Assembly (NCBI GenBank): GCA_036381215.1
Contig: DASVDF010000050.1
Location: 1 to 64,000, forward strand
Direction: 5' to 3'
DNA from: IDS-8 sp036381215
GTDB taxonomy: Bacteria > Pseudomonadota > Gammaproteobacteria > Steroidobacterales > Woeseiaceae
DNA length: 64,000 nucleotides
A program made the translations under genes and the position numbers. Numbering within the stretch: position 1 is the stretch's first letter; each line of letters opens with the position of its first letter. This document shows, in pieces, positions 34,710-43,492 of this stretch. Below the pieces are notes generated by a model that saw only the letters and a list, made by a program, of their open reading frames with translations, was not told the origin of the DNA and ran no database searches.

Positions 34710-35800
34710 CCCGTGCGCACCTGCCTGCGCGGAGCGCCGTTCAGCAGGCGCTCGACGTCGAGCGCACGGTGCGCGTAGGTGTGCTCCGCCAGCATGCGCC
34801 GGCGTGCGCGCTCACCGATGGCGCGTGCCTCCGCTCCGCCGAGCTCGTCGACGCGCCGCGCGACCTCCGCGCCGTCGGCGGCGATGAGCACTTCTTTCTC
34901 GGGCTCCAGGAAGTGCGCCATGCCCTCCCAGGCGTCGGAGATCACGCACGCGCCGGCGCCGGCGGCTTCGAACAACCGGGTGGCCGGCGAATGGCCCATG
35001 CGCGCCATGTCGTCGCGGCTGATGTTGATCACGGCCTTCGCGCTCACGTTGAACGCGTTGTGCTCGCTCGTGTACACGTGTCCGACCCAGCGCAGGTTGG
35101 GCAGTCTGCTCGCCGCGTCGTCCCATCCCGCGCCGCCGAGCACGAACGTGCGCCGCGGGAGCCGCCGCGCCGGCGCGAACAGGAATTCTTCCACGCGGTG
35201 CTCCCGATCGGGGAGGCGGTTGCCGAGAAAGCCGAGGTCGCCGGCGAAGCGCGCATCCGGCCCTACGGGAAAGTGCGTCGCCGGATCGAGCGCGTTGTAG
35301 ATGACCTCGCACTGACGCGCACCGAGGGCGTGGTAGCGGCGCCGCGCCGGCTCCCCGCCGCCGTAGCAGAAGACGAAATCGAACTCGGGCAGCAGCGCGC
35401 GCAGCGGGTCCGCCGCGTCGGCCTCGAGGCGGGCGAGAGTGGCGGGTGTGTCGACGTCCCAGAAGATCTTGCCGGGGCCTTTGCTGCCCGCGACCTCGGC
35501 TTCGAGCCGCTCGTCGCCGACGCCCACGCCGCTCGCCTTGACGACGAAATCGGCGCTCGCGGCCTGCCGCAGGCAGCGCCGCACGGCGGCGGTGTCCTCC
35601 GGGTCGTACACGACGACCTCGCCCCACGGCAGCGCGTCCAGGTCGCGGTGCTGCTGGCGCCCGAAGGCGTCGGGCTCGAACCAGCGCAGTCGGTGGCCGC
35701 GGGCATGCAGCGCGCTCGCCAGTCCGCGATAGTAGGTGGCCGCCCCGTTCCAGTAGGCGGACAGGATGCTCGAGACGAAGAAGGCGACGTCGAGGCTCAT
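34706..35800 (-). CDS. CgeB-like glycosyltransferase 2
   Basis: The 364-residue protein begins MSLDVAFFVSSILSAYWNGA and ends with the shared donor-site pattern DDMARMGHSPATRLFEAAGA, GACVISDAWEGMAHFL. The alignment with the neighbour at 33663 is clear through the last 120 residues, so the pair probably arose by duplication. It is translationally coupled downstream. The chosen ATG begins the first hydrophobic strand; a longer frame lacks Rossmann-like sequence. Confidence 0.85.
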   Translation of the reverse strand: MSLDVAFFVSSILSAYWNGAATYYRGLASALHARGHRLRWFEPDAFGRQQHRDLDALPWGEVVVYDPEDTAAVRRCLRQAASADFVVKASGVGVGDERLEAEVAGSKGPGKIFWDVDTPATLARLEADAADPLRALLPEFDFVFCYGGGEPARRRYHALGARQCEVIYNALDPATHFPVGPDARFAGDLGFLGNRLPDREHRVEEFLFAPARRLPRRTFVLGGAGWDDAASRLPNLRWVGHVYTSEHNAFNVSAKAVINISRDDMARMGHSPATRLFEAAGAGACVISDAWEGMAHFLEPEKEVLIAADGAEVARRVDELGGAEARAIGERARRRMLAEHTYAHRALDVERLLNGAPRRQVRTG

Positions 35801-35810
35801 GGCTCGACGC

Positions 35811-37004
35811 TCACGGCGCGGGCGATGCCAGCGAGCCGGCTCCGTGGGCGAGCGGCAGTGCGCCGTCACCTTGCTTGCGTGGGGCGCTCGTGAGCAGGGC
35901 GACGACCGGCTGGTCCAGGCTGGCGCAGATGTCGAGCAGCTCGGTTACCCGATGCGCGCAGGTATGGCGCCGCTCGATCGTCTCGCGGCCGGCGGCGGCG
36001 AGCTCGTCCGCCATGGCCCTGTCGCCCTGCAAGTCACGCATCGCCCGCGTCGCCTCGCGACCGTCGCCGACGACGAGGAAATCGCGTCCCGGCCGGAACA
36101 GGTTTTCGGTATCCGACCACGGAGCCGAGATCAGCGGGATGCCGCACGCGAGCGCCTCGAACACGCGGATCGTCGGGATGCCGGGCAGCGTTTCCCGGTA
36201 AAAGCGCCGCGGTACGTGCAAGGTGAAGCGATGCCGGTGAAAGTGCCGCGGCACCTCGTAATTCGGCAGCCAGCCGCGGTAGTTGAGGCCTGCGCGCGCG
36301 AGTGCCGCCAGCGCCGTTTCGGGATAGCGCACGCCGTAGACGGAGCCGCGCACGCCGGCCATCAGCGCGGGCTCGACCAGGAATTCGTGCAGCTCGCGCG
36401 TGCGCTCGTCGTCGCCCCAGTTGCCGATCCAGATGAGGTCGTCCTGCGGCGAGGCGTCCGGGTCGCGCGGCGTGAACACGCGCGTGTCGGCGGCTTCGTG
36501 CCACACCCACACCCGGTCACCCCAGCCGCGCTGCCGGTACACCGCCGCGAGCGCCTCGCCGAACACGAGCGCGCCGTCGAAATCGTCGAGCGGCAGCGCC
36601 GCGAGCTCGTCCGGGGCGCTGACGGTCCGATGGTGCGTGTCGTGGAACAAGAGCCGGTATCGCGAGCGCGTCAGCCGCCGGTGCATGCCGATGCGCGCAA
36701 ACAGCTCCGGCGGATTCCATTCGTGGACGATGACCACGTCGGCGCCGTCGAGCGCGGCATCGAGGTCGAGGGTCTGCATCGTGTAGCGGCGCGGCTGCAG
36801 CAGGGGATAGTGACGCCGGAACCCGTCGATCACCGCGACGCCTTCGTTGCGCACGAGGTTCCTGAGACTCCACCCGTCCGCGGGCTCGTAGACTTTGACG
36901 CCGTGCCCGCGCGCGGCGAGCTCGGTAGTGACGCCGCGCAGGAAATGGGCATTGCCGTGGTTCCAGTCGGACGTGAGCGAATGACAGAAAAAGACGAATT
37001 TCAT
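35811..37004 (-). CDS. CgeB-like glycosyltransferase 3
   Basis: The 397-residue protein starts MKFVFFCHSLTSDWNHGNAH, overlapping the upstream GT4 stop by ATGA. The shared fold is visible in HRFTLHVPRRFYRETLPGIP and IRVFEALACGIPLISAPWSD. It is the most divergent of the three CgeB-like enzymes and has an extra C-terminal tail of about 30 residues. It probably adds a different residue to the same glycan (inference). Confidence 0.85.
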   Translation of the reverse strand: MKFVFFCHSLTSDWNHGNAHFLRGVTTELAARGHGVKVYEPADGWSLRNLVRNEGVAVIDGFRRHYPLLQPRRYTMQTLDLDAALDGADVVIVHEWNPPELFARIGMHRRLTRSRYRLLFHDTHHRTVSAPDELAALPLDDFDGALVFGEALAAVYRQRGWGDRVWVWHEAADTRVFTPRDPDASPQDDLIWIGNWGDDERTRELHEFLVEPALMAGVRGSVYGVRYPETALAALARAGLNYRGWLPNYEVPRHFHRHRFTLHVPRRFYRETLPGIPTIRVFEALACGIPLISAPWSDTENLFRPGRDFLVVGDGREATRAMRDLQGDRAMADELAAAGRETIERRHTCAHRVTELLDICASLDQPVVALLTSAPRKQGDGALPLAHGAGSLASPAP

Positions 37005-38110
37005 GCGACGTTCTCCCTCGGTTCTTCTCGGACCCGCATCAAGGGCCCTGTTAGTTGTCGGTACTGGTTCGCATAGGCCGCGGCCATGCGCGCGGCGCTG
37101 TACTGGCGGGACCGTGCGCGCGCGGCGCGCCCGAGCCGCAGCCGCTCGCCCGGCCGGCAGAGCAGCCGCTCCAGGGCACGGCCGAGGCCCGCGGCATCGT
37201 CGGGGCTGACGAAGAGGGCGGCGTCCTGCCACAGCTCGCGCAGCGTGGCGATGTCGCCGAGCACCAGCGGACAGCCGCAGACCGCGGCTTCCAGCACGGC
37301 GAGGCCGAACGGCTCGTAACGCGCGGGGTGCACGAATGCCGCCGCGCGCCGGAAATACTGGGCGAGGTCGTCGCGCGGGAGGCAGCCCAGCCGCACGAGA
37401 TTGGGACTGCCGGGGGGTGCGGAGCCGAGATCGCCGGCGAGCAGCGTCGGACAGTCGAGCGTCGGCGCGAGCGTCGCCAGCTGCCCGAGGTTCTTCGCTT
37501 CGTCCCACGCCCGCCCGACGCCGAGGACGAAGCGCCCCGGCAGCCGGTCCGCGGGCCAGCGCGATGCGTCGATGCCGTTCACGATCACCGTCGCGCGCCC
37601 GTTCAGGTTCACTTCGTCGTAGCACTCGGCGGTGGCGTGCAGGTGGGCGTTGGTGGGCGCAACGACGCAGTCGGCGGCGGCGAGCGCGCGGATCACGCAC
37701 TCGCGATAGCGCCGCCAGCTCCCGTCCGGGTCGCCGCCGCGGGTCGCCCGCCACCACGTGTGCACGCAGGAATGCGCGACCACCAGCACCGGCACATCGA
37801 AGCGGTGCAGGGCCGGACCGTAGCAGTTGAGGTGCAAAAGCTCTGCGCCGCTCTCCTCGACGAGGCTGCCGATCCAGTCGGCGGCGCGCTCGACGTCGTC
37901 CCACGGATCCTGCATCCATTCGAGCCGGTAGTCGGCCTCGTACAGCACCACGTTGCGGAGCGCCGCCGCCTCCGCGCGCGCTTCCGCCCGCAGCGGGCCG
38001 CCGAGGCAGGCGAGTACTACTTCGCAACCGTGCACGGCCAGCGCGCGGCTGAGCTCGACGGAATAGGACCACACGCCGCCGACCGCATCCGTCGTCATCA
38101 AAATCCGCAT
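37001..38110 (-). CDS. GT4 family glycosyltransferase
   Basis: The 369-residue protein is a retaining GT-B enzyme: N-terminal MRILMTTDAVGGVWSYSVEL, GVGRAWDEAKNLGQL in the second domain, and the E-x7-E donor motif in ARYEPFGLAVLEAAVCGCPL. It resembles sucrose-synthase-like GT4 enzymes that use NDP-sugars. Its ATG overlaps the oxidoreductase stop by one base (TGATG). Confidence 0.92.
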   Translation of the reverse strand: MRILMTTDAVGGVWSYSVELSRALAVHGCEVVLACLGGPLRAEARAEAAALRNVVLYEADYRLEWMQDPWDDVERAADWIGSLVEESGAELLHLNCYGPALHRFDVPVLVVAHSCVHTWWRATRGGDPDGSWRRYRECVIRALAAADCVVAPTNAHLHATAECYDEVNLNGRATVIVNGIDASRWPADRLPGRFVLGVGRAWDEAKNLGQLATLAPTLDCPTLLAGDLGSAPPGSPNLVRLGCLPRDDLAQYFRRAAAFVHPARYEPFGLAVLEAAVCGCPLVLGDIATLRELWQDAALFVSPDDAAGLGRALERLLCRPGERLRLGRAARARSRQYSAARMAAAYANQYRQLTGPLMRVREEPRENVA

Positions 38111-39144
38111 CAGCGTGCTCCCTGCACGCGGCGGCCGTAGATGCGGTCGATCACCCCGGCGGTTTCTGCGAGCCCGTCGAGCTCGCCTGCGCCGCTCCCG
38201 GGAAGCGCGTGCGCCCATTCGATGAGCGCGCGGCCCGGCCAGGCATCGGGCGGGGCGCCGAGCAGCTCGCGCTCGGTGCCGCGCGTGATCGCCACTTCGA
38301 AGTCGTAGAACGAGCCGCCGACGTTCGCGATTTCCGCGCCGCCGCGCGTGCCGAACGCGCGGCAGCCGATCACCGCGCCGCGCCCGGCAGCCGCACGCCA
38401 CGAGCACGCGAGGTGCACGCGCGCGCCGCTTGAGTACTCGATGGCCGCCAGGACGCAGTCCTCGGCCGCCTGCACCGGCGGCTCGAGCCTGCGGCCTGCG
38501 TGGAAACAGCGCGCGTGCACGTCGTCGGCGCCGGAGAGCCCGAGCAGCCAGTGACAGAGATCGAGAAGATGACAGCCGAGATCGAGCAGGCAGCCGCCGC
38601 CGGATCGCTCGACGTCGTAATACCAGGCGGCGTCCGGCCCGTACGCATTGTGAAAGCAGAGCTCGGCCGCGACGACGTCGCCGATCGCACCGTCCTGGAT
38701 CCGCCGGCGCAGCTCACGCATGCCGGCCAGGCAGCGATAAGACCAGTCGACGCCGAGCGCGACGCCTTTTTCCTGCGCCAGCGCAACCAGCCGCTCAATG
38801 CCGGCGCGCGACAGGGCGAGCGGCTTCTGGCAGAACACGGGGAGGCCGCGCGCGAGCGCGGCGCGGGCCTGCGCTTCGTGCAGCGCATTCGGGGTCGCGA
38901 TCACGATGCCGTCGAGCGGCTGTGCAATGAGCTCCTCGAAGCTCGGGCAGACCGCGGGCGCGCAGGCGAGCTCCGCGCAGGCCGCGTCGAGGCGCGACGC
39001 GTCCGGCTCGCACACGGCCGCCGCGTGCGCGACCCCGGAGCCTGCGAGCGTGCGCATGCGCTGCCCGCCGATCCAGCCGAGCCCTGCGAAACCGAGGCGC
39101 GGACGCGCGCGGACGGAATCGTCTCGTGGCAGCGCTACAGGCAT
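38110..39144 (-). CDS. Gfo/Idh/MocA family oxidoreductase
   Basis: The 344-residue protein has the Rossmann opening RLGFAGLGWIGGQRMRTLAG, the conserved lysine in VFCQKPLALS (the usual EKP reads QKP), and a C-terminal domain with CLLDLGCHLLDLCHWLLGL. Such NAD(P)-dependent enzymes oxidise or reduce sugar or inositol hydroxyls, often on nucleotide sugars. It overlaps the neighbouring zinc-type dehydrogenase by ten bases, suggesting the two act on the same intermediate. Confidence 0.9.
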   Translation of the reverse strand: MPVALPRDDSVRARPRLGFAGLGWIGGQRMRTLAGSGVAHAAAVCEPDASRLDAACAELACAPAVCPSFEELIAQPLDGIVIATPNALHEAQARAALARGLPVFCQKPLALSRAGIERLVALAQEKGVALGVDWSYRCLAGMRELRRRIQDGAIGDVVAAELCFHNAYGPDAAWYYDVERSGGGCLLDLGCHLLDLCHWLLGLSGADDVHARCFHAGRRLEPPVQAAEDCVLAAIEYSSGARVHLACSWRAAAGRGAVIGCRAFGTRGGAEIANVGGSFYDFEVAITRGTERELLGAPPDAWPGRALIEWAHALPGSGAGELDGLAETAGVIDRIYGRRVQGAR

Positions 39145-40061
39145 AGCAGTGCTTTGGTGAAGCCGGCCGGGCGCTCCTCCATGAGCCTGAAAGCCCGGTC
39201 GATCTCCGCGAGCGGGACGGAATGCGTGAACAAGGGCCATGGGTCGAGATGGCGCGTGCGGATGGCATCGATGGCGGCGCGCATGCCGTCGACATAGCGC
39301 TCAGGCTCGCGTTCGTGCGCGTTGACGACGTCGATGCCCTTCCAGTTCCATTCCTGCATGTCGACGCTGCGCGGACCTTCCTGGTGATAGCCGGCGATGA
39401 CGAGTCGGCCGCGCACGCCGGTGAGCCGGCTCGCGACATCGAGACCCTGTTGCGTCCCGGTGCACTCGATGACGCGCGGCCAGTTGTCTTCGAGCGCGGC
39501 CGGGTCGTCCAGCGGGCGCGCCTCGACCGCGCCTTGCTCGCGGGCGCACTCCAGCGACCAGGCCCGCCGGGAGAATGCCGTCACCCGCGCGCCGGCGGCG
39601 GCGGCGCACTGGATGACGAGGCCGCCCATGAAACCCGCGCCGACCACCGCCACCGGCATCCCGGATGCGATGTCGGCGCGCTCGAACACGTTCATTGCGC
39701 ACGCGAGCGCCTCGCCGGGGAATGGCCGGCCATCGAGCTCCTGGGGCAGCCGAACCACGTGGGCCGCGTCCGCGATGTCGCACTCGGCGTAGGCGCGGTA
39801 CGTGAGGCCGGTGACGCGATCGCCGACCTCGGGGAAGGCGACGCCTTCGCCGCAGGCCACGACACGCCCCCACGGCTCGTGCCCGGGCGCACCCGCGTCG
39901 AGCGGGTAGCCGAACCAGGGCCGCCCCTGCCAGGCCGGCAAAGTCGAGGCGCACACGCCGCAACCCTCGAGCCGGATCAGCACCTCGCCCGGGCCCGGGG
40001 TCACCTCACGGCAGCGCTCGATGGACGAGCGGCCGTTGCCGTGCAGCACCGCGGCCTTCAC
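39135..40061 (-). CDS. Medium-chain (zinc-type) alcohol dehydrogenase-like protein
   Basis: The 308-residue protein starts at a GTG inside a GTGA overlap. The catalytic zinc region is seen in GCGVCASTLPAWQG and APGHEPWGRVV; the coenzyme loop is VAVVGAGFMGGLVIQ. The four-cysteine structural zinc loop of standard family members is absent, explaining the short length. Probably an NAD(P)-dependent sugar or cyclitol dehydrogenase acting with the neighbouring Gfo/Idh enzyme (inference). Confidence 0.88.
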   Translation of the reverse strand: MKAAVLHGNGRSSIERCREVTPGPGEVLIRLEGCGVCASTLPAWQGRPWFGYPLDAGAPGHEPWGRVVACGEGVAFPEVGDRVTGLTYRAYAECDIADAAHVVRLPQELDGRPFPGEALACAMNVFERADIASGMPVAVVGAGFMGGLVIQCAAAAGARVTAFSRRAWSLECAREQGAVEARPLDDPAALEDNWPRVIECTGTQQGLDVASRLTGVRGRLVIAGYHQEGPRSVDMQEWNWKGIDVVNAHEREPERYVDGMRAAIDAIRTRHLDPWPLFTHSVPLAEIDRAFRLMEERPAGFTKALLCL

Positions 40062-41140
40062 ACGCGGCTCTCGCTCGGCCGTGTCGGGATGTCGACCGGA
40101 GCCTGCCGGTCTTCCGCGAGCCAGCCCCAGAGAAGGTCGATTCCGGCGGCGACGCCGATGCGCGGCGCCCATCCGGTCAGTGACGAGAATCGGCCGTGAT
40201 CCGCCGCGAACCAGGGCTGGTCGCCGGGACGGGGACCGGCGAACAGCACGTCGAGGCTGCGCCCCGAGAGTCGCTCGGCCGTCTCGATCAGCTCGAGCAG
40301 GCTCAGCGTGTTGGCGATGCCGCCGCCCATGTTGAACACCTGGCCGGAGAGGCGGTCGATGCGCTCGCGCAGCAGGAGCAGCGCGCCGACGAAGTCGTCG
40401 ATGTACAAGAGGTCGCGCACCTGGTGACCGTCGCCATAGATCGTGAGCGGCTCGCCCTGGAGCGCCTGTTTGAGGAAATGCGCGACCCAGCCCTGGTCGC
40501 TGGTCGCCTGCTGATGCGGCCCGTAGATGCAGCTCATGCGGAACACCACGGCGGGCAGGCCGAAGCTCCGCGCGTAATCGAGAACGTACTGGTCCGCCGC
40601 GCCTTTCGAGCAGCCGTACGGGCTGATGAAGTCGAGCGGCTGCGTCTCGTTGACGCCGCGCCCGGCCATTGCCGGATCGGCGGGCTCGACGCGGCGTTCC
40701 ACCTTCCGGACGCCGACGCCGGGCAGCGCGCCATACACCTTGTTGGTCGATGCGAACATGAGACCCGGCGGCTTGCTCGCCTTCCGCATCGCCTCCAGCA
40801 CGTTCAGCGTGCCGCCGACATTGATCGCGTGGTCCGTGCGCGGATCGCGCAGGCTGGTCGTGACGGCGACCTGCGCCGCGAAGTGATAGACGAACGCGCT
40901 GGCCGTTACCGCCGCGTCGACCGCGCCCGCATCGCGAACGTCCGTATCGAGATGCTGCACGGCGTCGCCGTGGCGCGCGCGCAGCCAGCCGAGGTTGCGC
41001 TCGACGCCCGGTCGCGACAGATCGTCGAGGACGACCACCGATTCGCCCCCTGCGAGCAGGCGGTCGGCGAGGTTGGCGCCGATGAAGCCGGCGCCGCCGG
41101 TGATCAGCACCTGCCCGCGACCGTTGCCGGGCCGCGTCAC
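40058..41140 (-). CDS. NAD-dependent epimerase, CDP-paratose 2-epimerase-like
   Basis: The 360-residue extended SDR starts at a GTG in a GTGA overlap. It has QVLITGGAGFIGANLADRLL, the TNKVYG strand, catalytic YGCSK in LDFISPYGCSKGAADQYVLD and VVFRMSCIYGPHQQATSDQG, which is close to the pattern of CDP-paratose 2-epimerases (RfbE). It presumably interconverts a nucleotide-sugar epimer pair for this locus. The exact substrate is not proven by sequence. Confidence 0.88.
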   Translation of the reverse strand: MTRPGNGRGQVLITGGAGFIGANLADRLLAGGESVVVLDDLSRPGVERNLGWLRARHGDAVQHLDTDVRDAGAVDAAVTASAFVYHFAAQVAVTTSLRDPRTDHAINVGGTLNVLEAMRKASKPPGLMFASTNKVYGALPGVGVRKVERRVEPADPAMAGRGVNETQPLDFISPYGCSKGAADQYVLDYARSFGLPAVVFRMSCIYGPHQQATSDQGWVAHFLKQALQGEPLTIYGDGHQVRDLLYIDDFVGALLLLRERIDRLSGQVFNMGGGIANTLSLLELIETAERLSGRSLDVLFAGPRPGDQPWFAADHGRFSSLTGWAPRIGVAAGIDLLWGWLAEDRQAPVDIPTRPSESRV

Positions 41141-42246
41141 AGCGTGAGCCCCCGCCGCGCCAGCTCGGCGGCAGCGACTCCCGCGCGATCGGTGGCGGTC
41201 TGGCGGGCCAGCCATCCGGCGAGCTCCTCGATCCCGTCCTTGAAGCGGATTTCGGGGGTGTAGCCGAGATCGTCGCGCGCGCGTGAGATGTCGGCGAAGC
41301 AATGGCGCACGTCGCCGACGCGGTACTTGCCCTCGAACTGCGGATCGATGTCACGGTCCAGCACGTCCGCGAGCGTCTGCGCAACCTCCTCGATGCTCAC
41401 CGGGCTGCCGCTGCCGACGTTGATCGCGCGGCCGGAAACGTCGGGCCGCGCGAGCGCGAGCCGGAACGCGCGCGCGACGTCACGCACGTTGACGAAATCC
41501 CGCAGCTGCGCGCCGTCCTCGTAGATGATCGGCGGCCGGTCGTTCAACAAACGGCACGCGAAGATCGCCATGACGCCGGTATATGGATTGGACAGCGCCT
41601 GGCGCGGCCCGTAGACGTTGAACAGCCGCAGCGCGAGCGTGGGCACCGAGTAGGCCGCGCCGAACATGAGGCAAAGCAGCTCCTGGTCGTACTTGGTCAG
41701 CGCGTACGGTGAGGAAGGCACCGGCACCACGTCCTCCGGCGTGGGCACCGGCGTGAGCGCCTCGCCGCGGCGCCCGAGGATCTCCCACTCGTGACGTGCG
41801 AGCTGCTCGCGCGAGCGGCCTTGCGGGTGCAGCAGCCGCTGGCCTCCGTCGCGGTACGCACCCTCGCCATAGACGCTCATGCTCGAGGCGACCACGAGGC
41901 GCTCGACCGGCTGGGCCGCGATCGCCTCGAGCAGCGTCGCCGTGCCGAGCGCGTTCACGCCGACATAGCGGCGGAGCTGGTACATGCTCTGGCCGACGCC
42001 GACTGCGGCCGCGAGGTGCACCACGGCGTGCACGCCGGACAACGCGCGCGCCACGGCGTCGGTGTCGCGCATGTCGGCTTCCACACGCTCGACGGCATCG
42101 TGCAGCCACTCGGGAAACGCGTCATCCTCGTGCACCTGCGGCACCAGCGCGTCGAGGACGCGCACGTCGTAGCCTTGCGCGAGTAACTCCTCGGCGACAT
42201 GGCCTCCGATGAAGCCGGCTCCCCCGGTAATCAGCACCCTCTTCAT
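41137..42246 (-). CDS. NAD-dependent nucleotide-sugar epimerase/dehydratase
   Basis: The 369-residue extended SDR has KRVLITGGAGFIGGHVAEEL, the serine strand VVASSMSVYGEGAYRDGG, catalytic YALTK in SSPYALTKYDQELLCLMFG and LRLFNVYGPRQALSNPYTG. The text is closest, from memory, to dTDP-L-rhamnose 4-epimerase-like and related enzymes. It overlaps both neighbours by four bases. Product sugar unknown. Confidence 0.88.
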   Translation of the reverse strand: MKRVLITGGAGFIGGHVAEELLAQGYDVRVLDALVPQVHEDDAFPEWLHDAVERVEADMRDTDAVARALSGVHAVVHLAAAVGVGQSMYQLRRYVGVNALGTATLLEAIAAQPVERLVVASSMSVYGEGAYRDGGQRLLHPQGRSREQLARHEWEILGRRGEALTPVPTPEDVVPVPSSPYALTKYDQELLCLMFGAAYSVPTLALRLFNVYGPRQALSNPYTGVMAIFACRLLNDRPPIIYEDGAQLRDFVNVRDVARAFRLALARPDVSGRAINVGSGSPVSIEEVAQTLADVLDRDIDPQFEGKYRVGDVRHCFADISRARDDLGYTPEIRFKDGIEELAGWLARQTATDRAGVAAAELARRGLTL

Positions 42247-43211
42247 TGCACGGCGGCGGCCGGGATCGGCGTGACGTCCCGATCGCTGATCGTTCTTCGG
42301 AAGTAATGCATCGTGCGCGTCAGGCCATCTTCGAGCCGGGTCCGCGGCTGCCATCCCAGCACGTTGCGGGCGAGCGTAATGTCCGGGCAGCGGCGCGTCG
42401 GATCGTCGACGGGCAGCGGCCGGAAAACGATGCTGGACGGCGAGCCGGTCAGCTTCAGCACGAGCTGGGCGAGATCCAGCACCGTGACTTCTTCGGGGTT
42501 GCCGAGGTTCACGGGACCCGCGGGCGGCTCCTTCAGGTCGAGGAAGCGGACGAGCCCGTCGACGAGATCATCGACATAGCAGAAGGATCGGGTGTGCGAG
42601 CCGTCACCGTAGATCGTGAGCGGCTCACGGCAGAGCGCCTGCGTGAGCAGGTTGGAGACCGCGCGCCCGTCGTCGATGCGCATGCGCGGCCCGTAGGTAT
42701 TGAAGATGCGCACGACCGACGTGCGCACGCCGCGGTCCTGATAGAGATAGGAGACGGTTTCGGCGCAGCGCTTCGCCTCGTCGTAGCAAGCGCGCGGTCC
42801 CATCGTCTTCACGTTGCCGAGGTAATCCTCCTGTTGCGGGTGCTGCGCGGGATTGCCATACACTTCGCTGCTCGACGCGTAGATATAGTGGCTGCCGGTC
42901 TGCTCCGCGAGCTGCAGCAGGTTCAGGCTGCCGTCGACATTGGTGCGCAGCGTGAGCTCGGGCTCCGACTGGTAGTGCACTGGCGACGCCGGGCTCGCGA
43001 GATTGAAAATGGCGTCGACCGGCAGCCAGAGCGGCTCGAGCACGCTGCGTTGAATGAAGGAGAAGCGCGGCGAGGAGAGGAGACCGACGATGTTCTCGCG
43101 GCGTCCGGTCATGAGATTGTCGAGGCAGGCGACGGTGTGCCCGCCCTGGATGAGGCGCCGGCACAGGTGGGAGCCCACGAACCCCGCGCCACCTGCTACG
43201 AGAATCTTCAT
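42243..43211 (-). CDS. UDP-glucuronate decarboxylase-like (UDP-xylose synthase) enzyme
   Basis: The 322-residue protein is the first gene of the operon. Hallmarks of UXS are IFNLASPASPVHYQSEPELT, ASSSEVYGNPAQHPQQEDY, catalytic YDEAK in GPRACYDEAKRCAETV, and VVRIFNTYGPRMRIDDGRAV. It should convert UDP-glucuronate to UDP-xylose, supplying a pentose to the glycosyltransferases. No membrane segment is seen, so it acts in the cytoplasm. A sigma-54-type promoter lies about 75 bases upstream. Confidence 0.92.
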   Translation of the reverse strand: MKILVAGGAGFVGSHLCRRLIQGGHTVACLDNLMTGRRENIVGLLSSPRFSFIQRSVLEPLWLPVDAIFNLASPASPVHYQSEPELTLRTNVDGSLNLLQLAEQTGSHYIYASSSEVYGNPAQHPQQEDYLGNVKTMGPRACYDEAKRCAETVSYLYQDRGVRTSVVRIFNTYGPRMRIDDGRAVSNLLTQALCREPLTIYGDGSHTRSFCYVDDLVDGLVRFLDLKEPPAGPVNLGNPEEVTVLDLAQLVLKLTGSPSSIVFRPLPVDDPTRRCPDITLARNVLGWQPRTRLEDGLTRTMHYFRRTISDRDVTPIPAAAVQ

Positions 43212-43286
43212 AGGGAGGTCCTCTCCGTGTGGTCAGTTCGGTGCCTCCGACACGGGGCCGCACGTAGAGGCAGGTGAGCTCAATCA

Positions 43287-43302
43287 TGCAAGACATATGC
43301 CA
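43287..43302 (-). promoter_or_regulatory. Sigma-54 (RpoN) promoter of the glycan operon
   Basis: Read on the minus strand the site is TGGCATATGTCTTGCA: TGGCA at -24 and TTGCA at -12 with exactly five bases after TGGCAT, and the invariant GG and GC ten bases apart. The predicted start point is about 65 nt before the first gene. Sigma-54 control needs an enhancer-binding activator, none of which is encoded in the window. Confidence 0.7.
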
Positions 43303-43492
43303 TGGAACCTGTTCGTCGGAAGCTGGAAGAAGCCGCCGTCGCAGAGTTCCGTTTGTGAAACCGGAGCACCGCATGAAAGGCCGGTCTGCCGGGCGAGAAT
43401 GCGCCGGGAGGGATGTAAAAATCGGGCTCGCGATTGTAATTTTGTAAGCCCGGGCAGGAAATTCTGCGTGGGCGCGCTGTCCGCAGCCCGAG

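Noticed and set aside
37001..38407. Longer start for the GT4 gene and similar upstream extensions of the glycan-operon genes
   Set aside because: The added residues are Arg-rich shadow sequence of the neighbouring gene, and the chosen starts show 1-10 base overlaps and correct first strands.
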